This document shows positions 53,232 to 64,000 of a stretch of DNA of 64,000 nt, in pieces. The translations under genes and the position numbers were made by a program. The stretch is taken from positions 6,324,001-6,388,000 of the forward strand of contig NW_027490091.1 in assembly GCF_050948175.1 (NCBI RefSeq), read 5' to 3'. The notes under the pieces are model-generated. The model did no database searches and was not told the origin of the DNA. It was given only the letters and a program-made list of their open reading frames with translations. How positions within the stretch are numbered: the stretch's first letter is position 1; every line of letters begins with the position of its first letter. This DNA is from Xylocopa sonorina (taxonomy: Eukaryota > Arthropoda > Insecta > Hymenoptera > Apidae).

Positions 53232-56200
53232 AACGGTTTTCTAATGCTTCTTAAATCGTCATATTGCATCTCATATCTATGTTTCATGATAGGATATAAT
53301 ATTCATTGTGGAGTGCTATGTATACCTCGTATTCCTTTCAAAAGAATGTAAATGCGACACTTCCCTGCTAGGAAGTAGCATTTGCAGATGTCTACGTATC
53401 GCAGCAATAGAGTTCTAATGCTTCTCAAAACGCGATATCGCTACTCAATGCTATGTTTCATAATAATATATAACATTCATTGTGGAGTGTTATGTATACC
53501 TCGTATTCACTTCAAAAGAATGTAAATGCGACACTTCCTTGCTAGGTAATAGCGTTTGCAGATATCTACGTATCGAAGCTCTAGACATCTAATGCTTCAT
53601 AAATCGCCATATCGCATCTCAATTCTATGTTTCATGATAAGATATAATATTCATTGCGGAGTGTTATGTATACCTCGTATTCACTCAAAAGAAAGTAAAC
53701 GCGACACTTCCTTGCCAGGAAATAGCGTTTGCAGATGTCTACGTATCGAAGTAATAGACATCTAATGCATCATAAATCGCGATATCGCATCTCATTTCTA
53801 GGTTTCATGATAAGATATAATATTCATTGCGAAGTGTCACGTATACCTCGTATTCCTTTCAAAAGATTGTAAATGCGACACTTCCTTCCTAGATAGTAGT
53901 GTTTGCAGATATCTACGCATCGAAGCAATAGTGTTCTAATGCTTCTTAAATCGCGATATCGCATCTCATGTCTATGTTTCATGACAATATATAATATTCA
54001 TTGCGAAGTGTCATGTAAACCTCGCATACACTTCAAATGAACGTATTTGCGACACTTCCTTTATAGGAAATGACGGTTCCAGATGTCTACGTATCGAAGC
54101 AAAAGAGTTCTAATACTTCTTAAAACGCGATATCGCATCTAATTTCTATGTATCGTGATAAGATATAATATTAATTGTGGAAATTTATGTCTACATCGTA
54201 TTCACCTCAATGGAATGTAAGTGCGACACTTCCTTGCTAGGAAATAGCGTTTGCAGATGCCTCCGTTTCGAAGCAATAGAGTTTTAATGCTTCTTAAAAC
54301 GCGATAACGCATTTCACTTCCATGTTTCATGATAAGGTATAATATTCATTGCGAAGTGTCATATATACCTTGTATTCACTTCAAAAGAATGCAAATACGA
54401 CACTTCCTTGCTAGGAAGTAGCGTTTGCAGATGTCTACGCATCGAAGCAATAGAGTTCTAATGCTTCTTAAATCGCGATATCGCTGCTCATTTCTATGTT
54501 CCATGATAAGATATTATATTCATTGTGGAGTGTTATTCTTACCTCGTATTGACTTCATAAGAATGTAAATGCGACGCTTCCTTACTGGGAAATAGCGTTT
54601 GCAGATGTCTCCGTATAGAAGCAATAGTGATCTAATGCTTCTTAAATCGCGATATCGCATCTCATATACATGTATCGTGATAAGATGCAATATTCATTGC
54701 GTAGTGGCTTGTATACCTCGTCTACACGTCAAATGAATGTAAATGCGACACTTCCTTGCAAGGAAATAGCGTTTGCAGATGTCTACGTATCGAAGCAATA
54801 GAGTTCTAAATCTTTCTAATTCGCGATATCGCATCTCATTTCTATCTTTCATGATAAGATATAATATTCATTGTGGAGTGTTATGTATACCTCGTATTCG
54901 TTTCAAAAGAATATAAATGCCACACTTCCTTGCTAGGAAGTAGCGTTTGCAGATGTCTACGTATCGAAGCAATAGTTTTCTAATGCTTCTTAAATCGTCA
55001 TATCGCATCTCATATCTACGTTTCACGATAAGATATAGTATTCACTGCGAAGTGTCATGTATACCTCGCATTCCTTTCAAAAGAATGTAAATGCGACACT
55101 TCCTTGCTAGGATGTAGCGATTGCAGATGTATACGTATCGAAGCAATAGGGATCTAATGCTTCTTAAATCGCCATATCGCTTCTCATTTCTACGTTTCAT
55201 GATAATATATAATATTCACTGCGAAGTGTCATGTACACCTCGTACTCCTTTCAAAAGAATGTACATGTGACGCTTCCTTGCTAGGAAGTAGCGTTTGCAG
55301 ATGTCTACGTATCGAAGCAATAGAGCTCTAATGCTTCTTAAATCGCGATATCGTACCTCATTTCTATGTTACATGATAAGATATAATATTCATTGTGTAG
55401 TGTTATGTTTATCTCATCTATACTTCAAATGAATGTAAATGCGACACTAACTTGTTGGGAAATAGCGTTTGCAGATGTCTGCGTATCGTGGCATTAGAGT
55501 TCTAATGCTTCTCAAAACGCGATATCGCATCTCATTTCTATGTTTCATGATAAGATATAATATTCATTGTGGAGTGTTATGTATACCTCGTATTCACTTC
55601 AAAAGAATGTAAAAGCGACACTTCCATCCTAGGAAATAGCGTTTGCAGATGTCTACGTATCGAAGCAAGAGTGTTCTAATGCTTCTTAAATCGTCATATC
55701 GCATCTCATTCCTATGTTTCATGATAATATATAATATTCATTGTGGAGTGTTATGTATACTTCGTATTCGTTTCAAAAGAATGTAAATGCGACACTTCCT
55801 TGCTAGGAAGTAGCGTTTGCAGTTGCCTACGTATCGAAGCAGTAGTGTTCTAATGCTTCTTAAATCGCGATATCGCATCTCACTTCTATGTTTCATGACA
55901 ATATATAATATTCATTGCGAAGTGTCATGTATACCTCGTATTCACTTCAAAAGAATGTAAACGCGACACTTCCATGCTAGGAAATGGCGTTTGCAGATGT
56001 CTACGTATCGAAGCAATAGTTTTCTAATGCTTCTTAAATCGTCATATCGCATCTCATATCTACGTTTCGCGATAAGATATAGTATTCACTGCGACGTGTC
56101 ATGTATACCTCGTATTCCTTCCTAAAGAATGTAAATGCGACACTTCCTTGCTAGGATGTAGCGATTGCAGATGTACACGTATCGAAGCAATAGGGATCTA

Positions 56201-58798
56201 ATGCTACTTAAATCGCCATATCGCTTCTCATTTCTACGTTTCATGATAATATATAATATTCACTGCGAAGTGTCATGTATACCTCGCATACAATTCAAGT
56301 GAACGTAAATGCGACACTTCCTTGTTGGGAAATAGCGTTTGCAGATGTCTGCGTATCGTGGCATTAGAGTTCTAATGCTTCTCAAAACGCGATATCGCAT
56401 CTCATTTCTATGTTTCATGACAATATATAATATTCATTGCGAAGTGTCATGTATACCTCGTATTCGTCTCAAAAGAATGTAAATGCGACACTTCCCTGCT
56501 AGGAAGTAGCGTTTGCAGATGTCTACGTATCGCAGCAATAGTGTTCTAATGCTTCTTAAATCGCGATATCGCATCTCATTTCTATGTTTCATGACAATAT
56601 ATAATATTCATTGCGAAGTGCCATGTATACCTCGCATACACTTAAAATGAATGTAAATGCGACACTTCCTTGCTAGGAAATAGCATTTGCAGATATCTAC
56701 GTATCGAAGTAATAGACATCTAATGCTTCATAAATCGCGATATCTCATCTCATTTCTATGTTCCATGGTAAGATATAATATTCATTGCGAAGTGTCACGT
56801 ACACCTCGTACTCCTTTCAAAGGAATGTACATGCGACGCTTCCTTGCTAGGAAGTAGCGTTTGCAGGTATCTACGTATCGAACCAATAGAGTTCTAATGC
56901 TTCTTAAATAGCCATATCGCATCTCATTTCTATGTTTCATGATAAGATATAATAGTCATTGTGCAGTGTTATGTATATTCCGTCTATACTTCAAATGGAT
57001 GTAAATGCGACACTTCCTTGCTAGGAAATAGCGTTTGCAGATGTCTACGTATCGTGGCATTAGAGTTCTAATGCTTCTCAAAACGCGATATCGCTACTCA
57101 TTACTATGTTTCATGATAATATATAATATTCATTGTGGAGTGTTATGTATACCTCTTATTCACTTCAAAAGAATGCAAATGCGAAACATCCTTGCTAGGA
57201 TATAGCGTTTGCAGATGTCTACGTATCGAAGCAATAGAGTTCTAAATATTTCTAATTCGCGATATCGCATCTCAATTCTATGTTTCATGATAAGATATAA
57301 TATGCAATGTGGAGTGTTATGTATACCTCGTATTCGTTTCAAAAGAATGTAAATGCGACACTTCCTTGCTAGGAAGTAGCGTTTGCAGATGTCTACGTAT
57401 CGAAGCAATAGTGTTCTAATGCTTCTTAAATCGCGATATCGCATCTCATTTCTATGTTTCAAGACAATATATAATATTCATTGCGAAGTGTCATGTATAT
57501 CTCGCATACACTTAAAATGAATGTAAATGCGACACTTCCTTGCTAGGAAATAGCGATTGCAGATGTCTACGTATCGAAGTAATAGACATCTAATGCTTCA
57601 TAAATCGCGATATCGCATCTCATTTCTATGTTTCATGATAAGATATAATATTCATTGTGCAGTGTTATGTATATGCCGTCTATACTTCAAATGGATGTAA
57701 ATACGACACTTCCTTGCTTGGAAATAGCGTTTGCAGATGTCTACGTATCGTGGCATTAGAGTTCTAATGCTTCTCAAAACGCGATATCGCTACTCATTAC
57801 TTTGTTTCATGATAATATATAATATTCATTGTGGAGTGTTATGTATACCTCGTACTCACTTCAATAGATTGTAAATGCGACACTTCCTTGCTAGGAAATA
57901 GCGTTTGCAGATGTCTACGTACCGAAGCAATAGATTTCTAAATCTTTCTAATTCGCGATATCGCATCTCATTTCTATGTTTCATGATAAGATATAATATT
58001 CATTGTGGAGTGTCATGTATACCTCGTATTCGTTTCAAAAGAATGTAAATGCGACACTTCCTTGCTAGGAAGTAGCGCTTGCAGATGTCTACGTATCGAA
58101 GCAATAGTGTTCTAATGCTTCTTAAATCGCGATATCGCATCTCATTTCTATGTTTCAAGACAATATATAATATTCATTGCGAAGTGTCATGTATATCTCG
58201 CATACACTTAAAATGAATGTAAATGCGACACTTCCTTGCTAGGAAATAGCGATTGCAGATGTCTACGTATCGAAGTAATAGACATCTAATGCTTCATAAA
58301 TCGCGATATCGCATCTCATTTCTATGTTTCATGATAAGATATAATATTCACAGTGCAGTGTTATGTATAACTCGTATTCACTTCAAAAGAATGTAAACGC
58401 GACACTTCCTTGCTAGGAAATAGCGTTTGCAGATGTCTACGTATCGAAGCAATAGAGTTCCAATGCTTCTTAAATCGCGATATCGCACCTCATTTCTATG
58501 TTTCATGATAAGATATAATATTCATTGTGTAGTGTAATGCTTTTCTCATCTATACTTCAAATGAATGTAAATGCGACACTTCCTTGCTAGGATATAGCGT
58601 TTGCAGATGTCTACGTATCGAAGCAATAGAGTTCTAAATCTATCTAATTCGCGATATCGCATCTCATTTCTATGTTTCATGATAAGATATAATATTCATT
58701 GTGGAGTGTTATGTATACCTCGTATTCGTTTCAAAAGAATGTAAATGCGACACTTCCTTGCTAGGAAGTAGCGGTTGCAGATGTCTACGTATCGAAGC
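53232..58798 (+). repeat. Higher-order repeat family 3, copy F (32 monomers, 5567 bp)
   Basis: Near-identical to copy E until about 57052. It then has 696 bp (four monomers) not in E and rejoins E at about 57748, so that atctatctaa at 53071 matches 58638 (5567 bp). It ends at about 58798, where E is followed by the next copy but F is followed by caatagtgttctaaagc. Confidence 0.9.
57052..57747 (+). repeat. Four-monomer insertion in copy F
   Basis: These four monomers resemble the next four (57748-58443): aagacaatat at 57461 recurs at 58157, exactly 696 bp on. The match is imperfect; private changes include gcgaaacatcc, aggatatagcg and taaatatttcta. The segment is therefore not a fresh duplicate of its neighbour; E may instead have lost it. 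Confidence 0.8.
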
Positions 58799-61700
58799 AA
58801 TAGTGTTCTAAAGCTTCTTAAATCGCGATATCGCATCTCATTTCTATGTTTCATGACAATATATAATATTCATTGCGAAGTGTCATGTATACCTCGCATA
58901 CACTTAAAATGAATGTACATGCGCCACTTCCTTGCTAGGAAATAGCGTTTGCAGATATCTACGTACCGAAGCACTAGATTTCTAAAGCTTGCTAATTCGC
59001 GATATCGCATCTCATATCTATGTTTCATGATAATATATAATATTCATTGCGAAGTTTCATGTATACCTCGCATGCAATTCAAACGAATGTGAATGCGACA
59101 GTTCCTTGCAGGGAAATAGTGTTTGTAGATGTCTACGTATCGAAGCAACAGGGTTCTAATGCTTCTTAAATCGTCATATCGCATCTCATTTGTATGTTTC
59201 ATGATAAGATATAATATTCATTGTGGAGTGTTATGTATACCTCGTATTCACTTCAAAAGAATGTAAATGCGACACTTCCTTGCTAGGAAATAGCGTTTGC
59301 AGATGTCTACGTATCGTGGCAGTAGAGTTCTAATGCTTCTTAAATCGCCATATTGCATCTCATTTCTATGTTTCATGATAAGATATAATATTCATTGTGC
59401 AGTGTTATGTATATCTCGTCTATGCTTCAAATGGACGTAAATGCGACACTTCCTTGCTAGGAAATAGCGTTTGCAGATGTCTACGTATCGAAGCAGTAGT
59501 GTTCTAATGATTCTTAAATCGCGATATCGCATCACATTTCTATGTTTCATGTCAACATATAATATTCATTGCGAAGTGTCATGTATACCTCGCATACACT
59601 TAAAATGAATATAAATGCGACACTTCCTTGCTAGGAAATAGCGTTTGCACATGTCTACGTATCGAAGCAATAGAGTTCTAATGCTTCTTAAATCGCCATA
59701 TTGCATCTCATACCTATGTTTCATGATAAGATATAATATTCATTGCGAAGTGTCATGTATACCTCGTGTTCCTTTCAAGAGAATGTAAATGCGACACTTC
59801 CTTGCTAGGAAATAGCGTTTGCAGATGTCTACGTATCGAAGCAGTAGTGTTCTAATGATTCTCAAAACGCGATATCGCTTCGCCTTTTTATGTTTCATGA
59901 TAATATATAATATTCATTGCGAAGTGCCATGTATATCTCGCATACACTTCAAATGAATGTAAAAGCGACACTTCCTTCCTAGGAAATAGCGTTTGCAGAT
60001 GTCTACGTATCGAACCTATAGTGTTCTAATGCTTCTTAAATCGCCATATCGCATCTCATTTTTATGTTTCATGATAAGATATAATATTCATTGTGCAGTG
60101 TTACGTATACCTCGTATTCATTTAAAAAGAATGTAAATGCGACACTTCCTTGCCAGGAAGTAGTGTTTGCAGATGTCTACGTACCGAAGCAATAGTGTTC
60201 TAATGCTTCTTAAATCGTCATATCGCATCTCATTTCTATGTTTCATGATAAGATATAATATTCATTGCGATGTGTCATGTATACCTCGCATACACTTAAA
60301 ATGAATGTAAATGCGACACTTCCTTGCTAGGAAATAGCGTTTGCAGATGTCTACGTATCGAAGCAATAGATTTCTAAAGCTTGCTAATTCGCGATATTGC
60401 ATCTCATATCTATGTTTCATGATAATATATAATATTCACAGTGCAGTGTTATGTATACCTCGTATTCACTTCAAAAGAATGTAAATGCGACACTTCCTTG
60501 CTAGGGAATATCGTTTGCAGATGTCTACGTATCGAAGCAATAGGGATCTAATGCTTCTTAAATTGCCATATCGCTTCTCATTTCTATGTTTCATGATTAT
60601 ATATAATATTCACTGCGAAGTGTCATGTATACCTCGCATACTCTTCAAATGCATGTAAATGCGGCACTTCCTTGCTAGGAAATAGCGTTTGCAGATGTCT
60701 ACGTATCGAAGCAGCAGTGTTCTAATGCTTCTTAAATCGCCATATCGCATCTCATTTCTATGTTTCATGATAAGATATAATATTCATTGTGCAGTGTTAC
60801 GTATACCTCGTATTCATTTGAAAAGAATGTAAATGCGACACTTCCTTGCCAGGAAGTAGCGTTTGCAGATGTCTACGTACAGAAGCAATAGTGTTCTAAT
60901 GCTTCCTAAATCGTCATATCGCATCTCATTTCTATGTTTCATGATAAGATATAATATTCATTGCGATGTGTCATATATACCTCGTATTCCTTTCAAAAGA
61001 ATGTAAATGGGACACTTCCTTGCTAGGCAATAGCGTTGGTAGATGTCTACGTATCGAAGCAATAGTTTTCTAATGCTTCTTAAATCGTCATATCGCATCT
61101 CATATCTACGTTTCATGATAAGATATAATATTCATTGCGAAGTGTCATGTATACCTCGTATTCACTTCAAAGGAATGTAAATGCGACACTTCCATGCTAG
61201 GATATAGCGTTGGCGGATGTCTACGTATCGTACCAATAAATTTCTAATGCTTCTTAAAACGCGATATCGCATCTCATTTCTATGTTTCATGATAAGATAT
61301 AATATTCATTGCGAAATGTCACTTACACCTCGCATACACTTCAAAAGAATGTAAACGCGACACATCCTTCCTAGGAAATAGCGTTTGCAGATGTCTCCGT
61401 ATCGAAGAAATAGAGCTCTAATGCCTCTTAAAACGCTATATCGCATTTCATTTTTATGTTTCGTGATAAGATATATTATACATTGCGTAGTGTCATGTAT
61501 ACCTCGTATTCACCTGAAAAGAATGTAAATGCGACACTTCCTTGCTAGGAAGTAGCGTTTGCAGATGTCTACGTATCGAAGCAATAGATTTCTAATGCTT
61601 CTTAAATCGTCATATCGCATCTCATTTCTATGTTTCATGATAAGATATAGTATTCATTGCGAAGTGTCATGTATACCTCGTATTCACTTCAAAGGAATGT

Positions 61701-64000
61701 AAATGCGACATCCCGTGCTGGGATATAGCGTTTGCGGGAGTCTACGTATCGTAGCAATGGAGTTCTAATGCTTCTTATAACGGGATATCGCAACACTTTT
61801 CTATGTGTCATGATAAGATATAGTATTCATTGTGGATTGTTATGTATACCTCGTATTCACTTCGAAAGAATGTAAATGCGAAACTTCCTTCCTAGGAAAT
61901 AGCGTTTGCAGATGTCTACGTATCGAAGCAATAGAGTTCTAATGCATCTTCTAACGGGATATCGCATCTCTTTTCTACGTTTCATGATAAGATATGATAT
62001 TCATTGCGGAGTGTCATGTATACGTCGTATTCACTTCAAAAGAATGCAAATGCGACACTTCCTTGCTAGGAAATAGTGTTTCCAGATATCAACGTACCGT
62101 AGCTATAGAGTTCTAAATCTTCTTAAAGCAACATATAGCATTTCATTTCTATGTTTCATAATAAGATATAGTATTCATTGCGAAGTGTCATGTATACCTC
62201 GTAATCACTTCAAAAGAAAGTAAACGCGACACTTCCTTGCTAGGAAATGTCATTTGCAGATGTCTACGTATCGTAGCAATAGAATTCTAATGCTTCTTAA
62301 ATCGCGATATCGTTCCTAATTTCTATGTTTCATGATAATATATAATATTCATTGCGAAGTGTCATGTATACCTCGTATTCACTTCAAAAGAATGTGAATG
62401 CGACACTTCCTTCCTAGGATATAGCGTTTGCAGATATCTACGTATCGTAGCAATAGACATCTAATGCTTCTCAATACGCGACATGGCTACTCATTACTAT
62501 GGTTCATGATAATATATAATATTCATTGTGGAGTGTTATGTATACCTCGTATTCACTTCAAAAGAATGTAAATGCGACACTTCCTTGCTAGGAAATAGCA
62601 ATTGCAGATGTCTACGTATAGAAGCAATAGATTTCCAATGCTTGCTAATCCGCGATATCGCATCTCATATCTATGTTTCATTATAATATATAATATTCAT
62701 TGCGAAGTGTCATGTACACCTCGCAAATACTTCAAATGAATGTAAATGCGACACTTCCTTGCTAGGAAATAGCGTTGGCAGATATCAACGTATCGTAGCA
62801 TTAGTGCTCTAATGCTACTCAAAACGCGACATCGCTTCTCATTTCTATGTTTCCTGATAGTATATAATATTCATTGCCTAGTGTCATGTACACCTCCCAT
62901 ACACTTCAAATGAATGTAAATGCGACACTTCCTTGCTAGGAAATAGCGTTTGCAGATGTCTACGTATCGAAGCAATAGAATTCTAATGCTTCATAAATCG
63001 CCATATCGCATCTCATTTCTATGTTTCATGATAAGATGTAATATTCATTGCGAAGTGTAATGAATACCTCGCATTCCTTTCAAAAGAATGTAAATGCGAC
63101 ACTTCCTTGCTAGGAAGTAGCGCTTGCAGATGTTTACGTTTCGAAGCAATAGGGATCTAATGCTTCTTAAACCGCCTTATCGCTTCTCATTTCTATGTTT
63201 CATGATAAGATATAATATTCATAGTGCAGTGTTATGCATACCTCGTATTCACTTGAAAAGAATGTAAATGCGACACTTCCTTCCTAGGAAGTATCGTCTG
63301 CAGATGTATATGTATCGAAGCAATAGTGTTCCAATGCATCTTAAATCGTCATATCGCACCTCATTTCTATGTTTCATGATAAGATATAATATTCATTGCG
63401 AAGTGTCATGTGTACCTCGTATTCCTTTCAAAAGAATGTAAATGCGACACTTCCGCGCCAGGAAATAGCGTTGGCAGATGTCTACGTATCGTAGCATTAG
63501 AGATCTAATGCTTCTCAAAACGCGATATCGCTATTTATTACTATGTTTCATGATAATATATAATATTCACTGTGGAGTGTTATGTATACCTCGTATTCAT
63601 TTCAAAAGGATGTAAATGCGACACTTCCTTGCTAGGAAATAGCGTTTGCAGATGTCTACGTATCGTAGAGTTAGTGCTCTAATGCTTCTCAAAACGCGAC
63701 AGAGTTTCTCAATTCTATGTTACATGATAGTATGTAATATTCATCGAGTATTGTCATGTATACCTTGCATGCACTTCAAATGAATGTAAATGCGACACTT
63801 CCTTGCTAGGAAATTGCGTTTGCTGATGTCTTCGTATCGAAGCAATAAAGTTCTAAAGCTTCTTATATCGCGATATCGCATCTCATTTCTATGTTTCATG
63901 ATAAGATACAATATTCATTGTGCAGTGTTATGTACACCTCGCAAACGCTTCAAATGAATATAAATGCGACACTTCCTTAAAAGGAAATAGCGTTGGCAGA
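58799..64000 (+). repeat. Diverged monomers, little higher-order structure
   Basis: About 30 monomers with many private substitutions. Only short duplications are seen: ttacgtatac at 60101 and 60797 (4 monomers), and aaaggaatgt at 61169 and 61691 (3 monomers). A one-base deletion lies in gcgacatcccgtgctggg near 61704. No gene or non-satellite sequence is present. Confidence 0.75.

Larger units (their letters stand above)
1..64000 (+). repeat. Tandem satellite array, 174-bp monomer, about 368 head-to-tail copies
   Basis: The same marker (cgacacttcc, with small variants) recurs at 121, 295, 469, 643 and 817 and so on to 63967, always about 174 bp apart and always in the same orientation. The monomer at 295-468 has 62 G+C of 174 (about 36%). 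In the printed orientation a monomer contains, in order, a TTCC/GGAA dyad, a TACGTA site, a gcgatatcgc palindrome, an AT-rich core around ataatatataatattcat, and a GTATAC site. Two broad sequence types are mixed: one with gataagatataat followed by tgtgcagtgttatg and cgtattcacttcaaaag, the other with gataatatataat followed by tgcgaagtgtcatg and cgcatacacttcaaatg. No unique sequence interrupts the array. The size and organisation fit a centromeric or pericentromeric satellite. The family was not recognised and the host species is unknown. Confidence 0.98.

Noticed and set aside
1..64000. Possible CRISPR array
   Set aside because: The periodicity is regular, but the whole 174-bp unit is repeated. 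There are no short repeats separated by unique spacers and no cas genes.
1..64000. Bacterial promoter-like TATAAT in each monomer (gatataatattc)
   Set aside because: It is part of the AT-rich core of the satellite, with no matching upstream element at the right spacing and no gene downstream.
1..64000. CENP-B box
   Set aside because: I looked for the TTCG....A..CGGG pattern on both strands. The closest stretch, cttcgatacgtag on the reverse strand, lacks the A and the CGGG. No canonical box was found by reading.
1..64000. Assignment to a named satellite family or species
   Set aside because: The monomer does not look like the alpha satellite, the Arabidopsis 178-bp repeat or other centromeric repeats I can recall. 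Size alone is not enough to name it.
1..64000. Transposable element insertion, rRNA or tRNA gene, telomere repeat
   Set aside because: The monomer marker never loses phase by more than one base per unit across the window, which leaves no room for an inserted element. No telomere-like short repeat is seen.

Overview
The whole window is one uninterrupted satellite DNA array. A unit of about 174 bp repeats head to tail in a single orientation from base 1 to base 64000, giving roughly 368 monomers. One marker in the monomer lies at base 121 and again at base 63967, which is 367 periods with a net shift of only -12 bp. I can account for that shift by one +1 and thirteen -1 single-base indels. I see no protein-coding gene, RNA gene, transposon, CRISPR array, telomere repeat or unique sequence. 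The monomer is AT-rich (62 G+C of 174 in the copy at 295-468). Its length is close to a nucleosome plus linker, and it carries several short palindromes. This is typical of eukaryotic centromeric or pericentromeric heterochromatin. I do not recognise the satellite family and cannot name the species. The observed CpG number is not depleted, which weakly argues against a heavily CpG-methylated germ line.

Layout. 1-2145 holds short-range duplications (10-monomer and 4-monomer spacing), and 2146-3902 holds diverged monomers. 3903-24096 is the most striking part: four near-identical tandem copies of a higher-order repeat (HOR), two of 28 monomers (4871 bp) followed by two of 30 monomers (5219 bp). 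24097-26990 is a mosaic of pieces of that HOR. 26990-31128 is a second HOR of 12 monomers (2087 bp) in two copies. 31129-41680 is a patchwork of blocks repeated at 9-, 19-, 22-, 24- and 25-monomer spacing. 41680-45084 is mostly diverged monomers with small local duplications. 45085-48360 returns to sequence related to the first HOR, duplicated at 12-monomer spacing. 48361-58798 is a third HOR in two copies, 28 monomers (4871 bp) and 32 monomers (5567 bp). 58799-64000 is more diverged, with only small local duplications.

Nothing here works as a pathway. The sequence records repeated unequal exchange or replication slippage, always in whole monomers, with local homogenisation. The likely cellular role, by analogy with other satellites of this size, is structural (centromere or heterochromatin). 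That is inference and cannot be shown from sequence alone. Open reading frames of 66-110 codons occur only because 174 is divisible by 3, and I do not call them genes. All coordinates of repeat blocks were found by reading and are good to roughly 10-30 bases at block edges.
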